Assembly (NCBI GenBank): GCA_021732995.1
Contig: JAKFWA010000049.1
Coordinates: forward strand, 37,497-100,430
Reading direction: 5' to 3'
Origin: Planctomycetaceae bacterium
GTDB lineage: Bacteria; Planctomycetota; Planctomycetia; Planctomycetales; Planctomycetaceae
DNA: 62,934 bases
The translations under genes were made by a program, and so were the position numbers. Of this stretch, positions 37,895 through 45,530 are shown one piece after another; positions within the stretch are counted from its first letter, which is position 1; each line of letters begins with the position of its first letter. The notes under the pieces are model-generated. The model did no database searches and was not told the origin of the DNA. It saw nothing but the letters and a program-made list of their open reading frames with translations.

Positions 37895-40267
37895 ATGCTT
37901 TGCGATATGACGACGGAGCCTCAATCATCATCGCCTCGAACGGAGTCGCCGAAGTGGTTTGATCGAGCGATCGAGATTGCCGTGCGCTGGCCCGGGTTGC
38001 TGTTGTGCCTCGCGATTGGTTTGACGTTGCTGGCGTGGCCCCTGTCTTCCCGGCTGAAGTTCGATCAGTCGATCGAGTCTCTGTACGCCGATCTGGATCC
38101 GCATCTGGTGGATTTCATCTCCAGTCGGAGGGTTTTCGGCGGCGACGAGTTTGTGATTGTCGCCTATCGCGAGTCGGATCTTTTCGAAGCTGAGTCGAAC
38201 GCGCTGAGTGAGGATGCTGAGAAGAGGATTGAGTCACTTGCCAGCAAGCTGAACGAGGTGCCGGGCGTAATTGCCGATAGCACTCAGAGTCTCGCGCAGG
38301 CGTTGAAGTTTCCATACCAGCGGAAACGTGTGCGGGAACTGGCTGTTGGCACGTTGCTCAGCGGTGACGGTAGCACCACTGCGGTGATGTTTCGGTTATC
38401 GCGTGAGAGCAATTCGCCGATTTCGCGCGGCGAGACCATTGCCCGGATTCGTCAGGTGGCTGCTGATCACGATCCACCGGCGATGGTGGTGGGCGAGCCG
38501 GTGCAGATTCACGACATGTTTCGCTACGTCGAAGAGGACGGCCGCAAGCTGTTCGTGGTTTCAATTGGCTTGTTGGCCGTCGTGTTGCTCATTCTGCTGA
38601 GGCAGATCCGTTGGGTGTTGCTGCCAGTGGCGGTGGTCCTGGCAAGCATTGTCTGGACCGAAGCGATTCTGGTGCTCAGCCAGATGCGGTTGAGCATGGT
38701 CAGTTCCATGCTGAACTCGCTGATCACGATCATCGGTGTGGCGACCAGCCTGCACGTATCGCTGCATTTCAGGGATCTGCATCGCGAACTGCCGACGGAT
38801 CAGGCTTTGCGTCGGGCGATCGGCGAACTCGCGTCCCCCGTCTGGTGGGCGGTGGCGACTACTGCGTTTGGCTTCGGCGTGTTGCTGTCGAGCCATATTA
38901 ATCCCGTTGCGAGCTTTGGCTTGATGATGGCGATTGGTTCGCTGGTGGTCCTGGTTGCAGTGTGCCTGCTTGTGCCGGGGTTCGCTCTGCTGGGCCAACT
39001 GAAACCGGAACCGCCGTCGAATCGGACTGACCTGCGCGTCGCGGCTGGACTAGCTCGGATCACGCAGAGCGTGGAACGGCATCCGCGACAGGTGCTCGCG
39101 ATGTCTCTGGCCATCGTGGGGCTCGCGAGTTGTGGTTTCCTGTGGCTGCGAGTCGAAACGGACTTCAGTCGAAACTTCCGCAGGGACAGTCTGATCGTAA
39201 AGTCGTTGGAGTTCTTCGAAGGGCGACTCGGTGGGGCGGGCTCTTGGGAGATCAATTTTCCTGCGCCAGCGGAACTAACGGATGAGTACTTGACGAAGGT
39301 CCGTGAGTTCGCGGCTCGTCTGGATAAAGAGTTCGGTACCTCCGGCGACATGAATGATATGTCGGAAGACCAGCGCGCCGAACGCGTGGCAGGTCGGTTA
39401 TCGAAGGTGACCGCTTTGACGGACGGCCTGGATCTCATTCCAGACCAAATCGTGTTTAAGCTGAGTCTCGAGAATCGCATGGGAATACTCAGTAAATTCC
39501 AGCAGGAGTTTGTCAGCAGCCTTTACAATCCCGAAGCGGGTCGCATGCGCCTGGTGTTGCGGGCCTATGAGCGGCAACCATCTGATTCCAAACTAAAACT
39601 CATCGCGGATGTGGAACGACTGGCTCGCGAGACATTTCCGGAAGCGGAATCCGCGCCGCTGCCTGAGTCCGAACATCGGCTGACGAAGGCGTCTTCGACC
39701 GGGTTGTTTGTGTTGCTGGCGTTCCTGATTGAGAGCCTGATGAGCGATCAATGGACCAGCTTCACGCTCTCGACGATCGGAATCACCGCGATGATGTGGC
39801 TGGCGTTTCGCAGCCTCCCATTGGGGCTGATTTCGCTGGTGCCCAATCTGCTGCCGAACGTAATTGTCGTCGGCCTGATGGGCTGGCTGGGGCTGCCGAT
39901 CAATATCGCGACAGCGATGATTTCGTGCGTCTCGATGGGGCTGACTGTTGATTCGAGCATCATCTACATCGATTGTTATCAGAAGGCGCGAGCGCGCGGG
40001 CTCGGTGTGTATCCGGCGCTGCACGAAACTCATAAGCACGTCGGCAAGGCGCTGGTCTATACCAACATCGCCCTGATGGCCGGTTTCAGCGTGCTGGCGC
40101 TTTCCCACTTCATCCCGCTGGTCTACTTCGGCCTGCTGGTGAGCCTCGCGATGCTGGGCGGCCTGATCGGCAACCTGGTCTTTCTGCCGTTGTTGATCGG
40201 CTGGTGGGATTCGCGCAGCGAGCGGTCAACCACAGCGGACTCGGCGCCCTTGACTGCATCCAGTTGA
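37895..40267 (+). CDS. RND/MMPL-family transporter
   Basis: 790 residues with two repeats of one plus five helices, each preceded by a large periplasmic loop. Helix-rich sterol-sensing/RND segments are at about 225-370 (LFVVSIGLLAVVLLILLRQ; SLITIIGVATSLHVSLHFRD) and 600-775 (IGITAMMWLAFRSLPLGL; CVSMGLTVDSSIIYIDCYQ). The DSSIIYI-type aspartate region fits proton-coupled transport. Likely an exporter of lipids or other hydrophobic molecules; no substrate visible. ATG 37895 is used; ATG 37907 is possible. Confidence 0.85.
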   Translation: MLCDMTTEPQSSSPRTESPKWFDRAIEIAVRWPGLLLCLAIGLTLLAWPLSSRLKFDQSIESLYADLDPHLVDFISSRRVFGGDEFVIVAYRESDLFEAESNALSEDAEKRIESLASKLNEVPGVIADSTQSLAQALKFPYQRKRVRELAVGTLLSGDGSTTAVMFRLSRESNSPISRGETIARIRQVAADHDPPAMVVGEPVQIHDMFRYVEEDGRKLFVVSIGLLAVVLLILLRQIRWVLLPVAVVLASIVWTEAILVLSQMRLSMVSSMLNSLITIIGVATSLHVSLHFRDLHRELPTDQALRRAIGELASPVWWAVATTAFGFGVLLSSHINPVASFGLMMAIGSLVVLVAVCLLVPGFALLGQLKPEPPSNRTDLRVAAGLARITQSVERHPRQVLAMSLAIVGLASCGFLWLRVETDFSRNFRRDSLIVKSLEFFEGRLGGAGSWEINFPAPAELTDEYLTKVREFAARLDKEFGTSGDMNDMSEDQRAERVAGRLSKVTALTDGLDLIPDQIVFKLSLENRMGILSKFQQEFVSSLYNPEAGRMRLVLRAYERQPSDSKLKLIADVERLARETFPEAESAPLPESEHRLTKASSTGLFVLLAFLIESLMSDQWTSFTLSTIGITAMMWLAFRSLPLGLISLVPNLLPNVIVVGLMGWLGLPINIATAMISCVSMGLTVDSSIIYIDCYQKARARGLGVYPALHETHKHVGKALVYTNIALMAGFSVLALSHFIPLVYFGLLVSLAMLGGLIGNLVFLPLLIGWWDSRSERSTTADSAPLTASS

Positions 40268-40467
40268 GCTGCGAGGCCTGGCCGATGAGGCCGCCACATT
40301 ACGGTCAACTGCCTCAGAATCCTCACAACCGCACCAAGCTGACAAAGGGGTATTGTCCCCGCAGCTTTCTTGGTCGTTCTGACACGTTGAGTTGGTGAGC
40401 GTGACCTAGGCTGTCGATAGAGAACACACCGCCTGATGTTCCCGCCTTGAGTCCGGAGCGCTGACTT
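40268..40467. other. Intergenic stem-loop region after the RND gene
   Basis: No gene seen. A stem-loop at about 40336-40367 combines AAGCTG/CAGCTT with an inner GGGG/CCCC stem and is followed by a U-rich stretch, a possible terminator. A wider pairing CAGTTGA (40261) with TCAACTG (40305-40311) encloses a GGCC-rich hairpin just after the stop codon. Confidence 0.45.
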
Positions 40468-40662
40468 ATGAACTCATCTGCCGTCACGACAGAGTTGAGC
40501 ATCTCCTTCGTTTCATGGATCAATGACCAGCTTCGTGAGGAAGTTGAATCTCGCCAGCATGCAGTGAAGCTGGCTCAAAATGACTCCGCGTTTCGCAAGT
40601 TCGTCGTGGCTGGTGTGGCCAGCATCTGCGTGCTATTGGTGAATCTCTATATTCAGTCGTAG
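40468..40662 (+). CDS. Small tail-anchored protein, hypothetical
   Basis: 64 residues: a charged helical N-terminal half (WINDQLREEVESRQHAVKL) and a C-terminal membrane helix (FVVAGVASICVLLVNLYI). GGAG lies upstream of ATG 40468. The amphipathic-plus-anchor layout supports a real gene, but no family was recognised. Confidence 0.5.
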   Translation: MNSSAVTTELSISFVSWINDQLREEVESRQHAVKLAQNDSAFRKFVVAGVASICVLLVNLYIQS

Positions 40663-40713
40663 TGACTGAGGCACTGATTCCCGCGTCGAGCCTTCGACGG
40701 CACCGATCTGGCT

Positions 40714-41397
40714 GTGATGCAGAGAGCACCCGAGGTGATGGCCGACCACATTCGTCGCACGGCTGAGCATGTCCGTCAGCGCATGGGACAAGACTCGTCG
40801 GGGCACGACTGGTGGCACATCGAACGCGTCTGGCAGACGGCCGTTGAACTGGCCGATGCTGAGAACGCGAATCGTTATGTCGTTGAACTTGCAGCGCTGT
40901 TGCACGACATCGCTGACTGGAAGTTCGCGGATGGCGATGAGCAGGCCGGACCCCAAGCGGCTCGGATCTGGCTGAGTTCCCTTGGCGTGGATGCTGCGAC
41001 CGTTGAGCACGTGTGCGAGATCATCGCCACGTTGTCCTTCAAAGGCGCGGGTGTGCGGACGCCGATGCGGACGGTCGAAGGTGCCGTCGTTCAAGATGCC
41101 GACCGGCTGGACGCCATTGGTGCCGTCGGGATTGCTCGTTGCTTTGCCTACGGTGGTGCGAAGCAACGCGCGATGGTTGATCCTGAGCAATTGCCAGAGA
41201 TGCATCAGAGTTTTGCGGCCTACAAGAAGAATTCAGGGCCGTCGATCAATCACTTCTACGAAAAGTTGCTGCTGCTCCGCGATCGTATGAATACGGCCAG
41301 CGCGAAACGCATGGCTGATGAGCGGCATCGATTCATGGAAGCGTTTCTGGCTCAGTTCTTCCGCGAGTGTCGCTCGGAGCCGCCGGTCAGCGGTTGA
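40714..41397 (+). CDS. HD-domain phosphohydrolase
   Basis: About 227 residues. The HD metal-binding set is present: GHDWWHIERVW, LLHDIADWK, and QDADRLDAIGA (H...HD...D). Such YpgQ/YedJ-like HD hydrolases cleave nucleotide or other phosphate esters. The start is unsettled: GTG 40714, ATG 40717, or ATG 40738 with GAGG close upstream. The 3' end overlaps the convergent CPBP gene by 11 bases. Confidence 0.88.
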   Translation: MMQRAPEVMADHIRRTAEHVRQRMGQDSSGHDWWHIERVWQTAVELADAENANRYVVELAALLHDIADWKFADGDEQAGPQAARIWLSSLGVDAATVEHVCEIIATLSFKGAGVRTPMRTVEGAVVQDADRLDAIGAVGIARCFAYGGAKQRAMVDPEQLPEMHQSFAAYKKNSGPSINHFYEKLLLLRDRMNTASAKRMADERHRFMEAFLAQFFRECRSEPPVSG

Positions 41398-42568
41398 GCA
41401 TCTGGACGATCTCCACCACGAGCAGGCCGGAAAACAGGAAACCAAGCCCCGCCGCAGCGATGTAGCTCTGATTGGTGAGGCCCGCGTCTTCGGCAGGTTC
41501 GAGAACAAACTCTTGATCGGACGAGGTCGTCGACGCGGAAGCCGGGGTTTCGACCTGCACGCGATTCTTCCACATGGCCGTCACGGTCAGGAGAGTGAGG
41601 CCGAGGCTGACGAAGGTTACCCAGGGCGAGGTTTTCATCGCCTCTTCTGCCGCCGGACCTTCCAGGTTTCGCGAGAACGCCAGCATCACTGCCGCGAAGC
41701 TGTTGTTGATCAGATGGACGAGCACCGGAGCGAGGAAGCTGCCTGATGAGAGGTAGGCGATGTGGATGTAGATCCCCATCGGGATCACTGCCAGCGCGTG
41801 GGCGGGGTGGACGTGGATCAGTCCAAAGAGAATCGACGTGACGATGACTCCGAACACGACGCCGTAGCGTTTGGTGAGTCCCCGTCCGATGACGCCGCGG
41901 AAGATGATTTCTTCGCTGAGTGCGGGAGCCAGTGCGATGACGAGCACCATGCCGAACAGTGTGGTGGAGTCGCTGAGCTGTTTCACCAGGTCGTTGGTGT
42001 CGCCGAAGCTGAATCGCTGCAGCAGCGGATAGTCGGTGGCGAGAGCCCTCCAGAGTTCCGTCAGCCATTCATGCAGGCCGCCGCAGAAGATCGCCAGAGG
42101 CAGCGCGCCGGTGACGATCAGCAGCAACTGCCGTCCGGGAATCGGGGCGATGGACAGCGCCTTCAGAGGGCGAGGGCAGAGGCGGAGCAAGGCTGCGCCG
42201 ACTGCGATGGTGACGAAGATCGCCATCTCAACCGCGACGATTTCAAAGCCGTACTTCTCAACCGTGCTTTGAAAGAAGAGATCCCATTGCACGCGGTTGA
42301 CCGGCTTCTGTCCGGTCTGAATGATATTCCAGGCGATCAGGGCGAAAACACCGGTGATGGCTCCGATGCCGTGTACCACTAGCACGCCCAGAAACCAGAA
42401 CAGCGACTCGATGACGCCTGGACCGACGACGGACGGTTCAGCAGACGTGGCGGCTGGCACTTGTGGCGAGCCGGCAGAAGCGAGGGGAAAAACTGCGGCG
42501 TCGGTCACAGTGGGCGGCAGAGCGTCTTGTCCTCCCGGATTTACCTGGGCGAATGCTTCGTCCGACAT
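41387..42568 (-). CDS. CPBP-family intramembrane metalloprotease
   Basis: 393 residues, about eight helices. The CPBP/Abi (CAAX protease-like) motifs are present: SEEIIFRGVI (Glu-Glu-x3-Arg), FGLIHVHP (His) and HLINNSF (second His). The N-terminal 50 residues are Pro/Ala-rich and probably cytoplasmic; a C-terminal segment (about 345-370) is charged, followed by a last helix. Substrate unknown. It is divergent from the kinase at 42826. Confidence 0.88.
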   Translation of the reverse strand: MSDEAFAQVNPGGQDALPPTVTDAAVFPLASAGSPQVPAATSAEPSVVGPGVIESLFWFLGVLVVHGIGAITGVFALIAWNIIQTGQKPVNRVQWDLFFQSTVEKYGFEIVAVEMAIFVTIAVGAALLRLCPRPLKALSIAPIPGRQLLLIVTGALPLAIFCGGLHEWLTELWRALATDYPLLQRFSFGDTNDLVKQLSDSTTLFGMVLVIALAPALSEEIIFRGVIGRGLTKRYGVVFGVIVTSILFGLIHVHPAHALAVIPMGIYIHIAYLSSGSFLAPVLVHLINNSFAAVMLAFSRNLEGPAAEEAMKTSPWVTFVSLGLTLLTVTAMWKNRVQVETPASASTTSSDQEFVLEPAEDAGLTNQSYIAAAGLGFLFSGLLVVEIVQMLNR

Positions 42569-42825
42569 AACTCGCTGACTCCCCCTTAAGCAGCCTGCTG
42601 ATGTGGTGGCTACTCTGAACTGCGATACGATGTGTTGTCAGAGGTGCTCTGGCGGTTGGGGCTCGAAACGTCGAACCCCGCGTTGAATCCAACGATTCGC
42701 CAGTTCGTGCCGGGATGAGACGAATCGACCTGGCCCGGCTGGATGTGCACATCGAGTATGACTGTCGTGACTTTCGACCTTGCCGCAAGCAAATTGTTTC
42801 GAAACTTCAGTTGAGGAAAATCCTC
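42569..42825. other. Divergent promoter region, CPBP protease and kinase
   Basis: 257 bases between two divergent genes; no coding region supported. The longer kinase frame (from 42715) lies here but lacks a ribosome site, whereas TTGAGGAAAA sits just before GTG 42826. I see no clear operator or hairpin. Confidence 0.4.
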
Positions 42826-44268
42826 GTGAGCGTTCCCCAAATTGATCTGTCCTCGACGTGGGACCTGTACTGCATGGGCTGCAACGCCTGGTACGGAGAC
42901 ACGGTCAGATCCGGCCGTTGTCCGAAGTGCGGTGGCGGTCTGGCGAGGAGCGATGCGGCGACGACCGATACCGTGATGTTGTCTGAAGACCTCAACCAGA
43001 TGGCCCGCGAACATTCGAAAGCGGGTTTCGATTCAGATCCTTTGGTCGGTCGGCAGTTGCATGTCTACCAATGCATGTCATTGATTGGCAGCGGCGCGAT
43101 GGGACGTGTCTATCTGGCCACTCATAACGACCTGCAACGTCATTGCGCGTTGAAGATTCTGTCACCGAAGCGGGGATCTTGCGGTGATGAGTATGTCACC
43201 CGATTTATGGAGGAGGGCCGGGCGGCCGCGGCTCTGGTGCATCCGAACGTGGTGACGGTGCACGCGGTCGGTCAGGTGGCTGGCACGCACTTTCTGGAGA
43301 TGGAGTTCATCTCGGGACGTTCCCTGCAGCAGTTGATTCGTGACGAAGGGCCACTTCCGGTGAATCGCGCTCTGACGCTGGCGATGATGGTTGCCGACGG
43401 ACTGGCCGCAGCGCATCGCGCGGGCATCGTGCATCGCGACGTGAAGCCCGACAACGTATTGATGACGCGTGACGGTCGCGCGAAGATCGGCGATTTCGGG
43501 TTGGCGAAGCAGATTCTGAACTCGCGCGGAATCCCGGTTCAGGACGGCATCTGCGGTACTCCGAATTATATGGCGCCTGAACTCTTTCAGGGGCAATCGG
43601 CGACAACCGCGAGCGACGTCTACGCGCTCGGAGTTTGCCTGTTCCAGTTATTGACGGGAGCTTTGCCGCATCGGTCGGTGTCCCTGGCGGACCTGCAGTG
43701 GAAGGTGCGATCCGAGCCGTTGCCGAACGTGCGCGCTATTTGCCCGGAAGTTTCGCTGGAGGTTGCTTCTTGCGTTGCGCAGATGACCGAGCCAACGCCC
43801 TCCAATCGACCTCAGGATGCGATCGCGGCAACTCAGTTGCTGCATGCGGTGTTGGGACACGAACGCGATCTGGAATCGCTGCTGGTGGAGGCCTTTCGCA
43901 ATGAACCGACTGTTACCTGGACTCACCAGGGTGAGCTGTATCGTCTGCAACGGCTGCTGCCGAGTGGGCGCAAGCAGGTCGTCTTTCTGGAACCCAGCGA
44001 TCACGACGTCGACGAGCGGTTGCTGCTGTTGTATTCGACATGCTGCCCGGCTCAGCCGAGCTTCTACGAGCAGGCGCTGAAGGACAACTCCATGATGTTG
44101 CATGGCAGCCTGGCCTTGCGCGAGGTTGAGGGGCAACTGCAGTTTGTGGTCATCGATACGTATCCGCGATGTACCGTCGATCCCGAGGAAATCCGTCGGA
44201 CCGTTCTTGAGATCGCGATGCAAGCGGATCGTGTGGAGCACCATCTGACAGGGCAGGACCATAACTAG
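42826..44268 (+). CDS. Ser/Thr kinase with zinc ribbon and YbjN-like tail
   Basis: About 480 residues from GTG 42826. A zinc ribbon (CMGCNAWYGD... RCPKCGGG, four Cys at 16, 19, 32 and 35) comes first. A Hanks kinase domain follows (about 75-345) with IGSGAMGRVYLA, CALKIL, HRDVKPDN, DFGLAK and MAPELF. The last 120 residues (VTWTHQGELYRLQRLL ... EIAMQADRVEHHL) resemble the YbjN / type-III-chaperone-like fold. No transmembrane helix is seen, so this kinase is probably cytoplasmic. The zinc-ribbon/kinase/YbjN order is unusual. Confidence 0.85.
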   Translation: MSVPQIDLSSTWDLYCMGCNAWYGDTVRSGRCPKCGGGLARSDAATTDTVMLSEDLNQMAREHSKAGFDSDPLVGRQLHVYQCMSLIGSGAMGRVYLATHNDLQRHCALKILSPKRGSCGDEYVTRFMEEGRAAAALVHPNVVTVHAVGQVAGTHFLEMEFISGRSLQQLIRDEGPLPVNRALTLAMMVADGLAAAHRAGIVHRDVKPDNVLMTRDGRAKIGDFGLAKQILNSRGIPVQDGICGTPNYMAPELFQGQSATTASDVYALGVCLFQLLTGALPHRSVSLADLQWKVRSEPLPNVRAICPEVSLEVASCVAQMTEPTPSNRPQDAIAATQLLHAVLGHERDLESLLVEAFRNEPTVTWTHQGELYRLQRLLPSGRKQVVFLEPSDHDVDERLLLLYSTCCPAQPSFYEQALKDNSMMLHGSLALREVEGQLQFVVIDTYPRCTVDPEEIRRTVLEIAMQADRVEHHLTGQDHN

Positions 44269-44354
44269 GAATGAGCGTGCGGGATTCAACAGCAGGTTCG
44301 GAGCCGCTGTCGTAGCGAAGAAAATCGACTTCAGAGAACTCAAGACGACGAACA

Positions 44355-45344
44355 ATGAAGATCACAATTCTGGGTGGCGGCGCGATGGGGACAGGTCTGG
44401 CCGTTCTGGCTGCGGATCGTCCCGGGCGCGACATCACCTTGTGGGCTCGCAATGCCGAGTTCGCTCAGGCGATGCGGGAGACACGCGAGAACGTGCGACT
44501 GTTGCCGGGCATCAAGATCCCGGAGTCCGTGACTGTCTCGGCGGATATCACGTCCGCAGTTGCTGATGCTGATCTGATTGTGGCGGCGATTCCAACGGCT
44601 TATCTGCGCGATGCGCTGGCAGCATCGGCCGCGTGCGTTGGTCCTGATCGAGTCGTTGTCAGTGTCATCAAGGGCATCGAGAACACGACGTTTCAGCGGC
44701 CGAGTCAGATCATCTCGGAAGTGCTGCAGACCGACCGCGTGGTGGTGCTCGGCGGTCCCAGCCATTCAGAAGAGTTCGCTCGACGCAAGCCTGCCAGTGT
44801 GGTGGCTGCGGCTTCTCAGTTGGAGTTGGCTCAGCAGGTTCAAGAGGTCTTCAGCACGGAGCGGTTCCGGATCTATACCAACTCCGACGTGATCGGCGTG
44901 GAACTGGGAGGAGCATTGAAGAATGTGCTCTCCATCGCTGTTGGCATTTGTGATGGCTTGGGATTCGGAGACAACGCGAAGGCGGCGTTGATGACTCGAG
45001 GGCTTGTCGAGATGACCCGCTTCGGGACAACGCTCGGGGCTGATCCCAATACGCTCTTTGGTCTCGCTGGCCTGGGTGACCTGATCACCACTTGCGTCAG
45101 CCACTTCAGCCGCAACCGACACGTGGGTGAACGACTCGGCCGGGGCGAATCACTGGACCAGATCCTGAATTCCATGAATGCCGTGGCGGAAGGCGTGCGG
45201 ACGACTCGTAGCGTGCACGATCTGGCGCTCAAGCACAGCATCGATATGCCCATCACACGCGAAGTGCATGCCGTGCTGTTCGAGGGCAAGGCGCCTGCCG
45301 CCGCGACCGATTCACTGATGTGCCGTCCCCCTCGCAAGGAGTAG
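44355..45344 (+). CDS. gpsA: Glycerol-3-phosphate dehydrogenase [NAD(P)+]
   Basis: 329 residues. GpsA reduces dihydroxyacetone phosphate to sn-glycerol 3-phosphate for phospholipid synthesis. The Rossmann motif GGGAMGTGLA is at the N-terminus; the substrate-binding motifs VIKGIE, GGPSHSEEFA, the catalytic Lys in GGALKNVLSIA, and GLAGLGDLITTC with FSRNRHVGERL are all present. Length is normal. Confidence 0.97.
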   Translation: MKITILGGGAMGTGLAVLAADRPGRDITLWARNAEFAQAMRETRENVRLLPGIKIPESVTVSADITSAVADADLIVAAIPTAYLRDALAASAACVGPDRVVVSVIKGIENTTFQRPSQIISEVLQTDRVVVLGGPSHSEEFARRKPASVVAAASQLELAQQVQEVFSTERFRIYTNSDVIGVELGGALKNVLSIAVGICDGLGFGDNAKAALMTRGLVEMTRFGTTLGADPNTLFGLAGLGDLITTCVSHFSRNRHVGERLGRGESLDQILNSMNAVAEGVRTTRSVHDLALKHSIDMPITREVHAVLFEGKAPAAATDSLMCRPPRKE

Positions 45345-45373
45345 AGGCGACGGCTGCGGCTACAGAAAAGAAA

Positions 45374-45402
45374 AGAGCCTGTCTCCGCGAGAAACAGGCT
45401 CT
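45374..45402. terminator. Hairpin terminator between gpsA and the pil-like operon
   Basis: AGAGCCTGT (45374-45382) and ACAGGCTCT (45394-45402) form a 9-bp stem. On the minus strand it is followed by TTTTCTTTTC, so it mainly ends the minus-strand operon; it may also serve gpsA. Confidence 0.75.
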
Positions 45403-45429
45403 AGAACGCAGGTTGGTCGCAATGGCGGG

Positions 45430-45530
45430 CTACTTGCCACCACCATGGCCGCCGCCTGGTTGGCCGCCAGCCTTGCTTCCCGGCTGGGCTGCTCCACCAC
45501 CGTGGCCGCCGCCCGGTTGGCCTCCCGGTG
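45430..45530 (-). repeat. GGQPGGGHGGG coding repeats
   Basis: Two near-identical short units encode GGQPGGGHGGG at the extreme C-terminus (about 45433-45466 and 45493-45526), separated by AAQPGSKA. The spaced His in Gly-rich context recalls metal-binding repeats, without proof. Confidence 0.6.
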
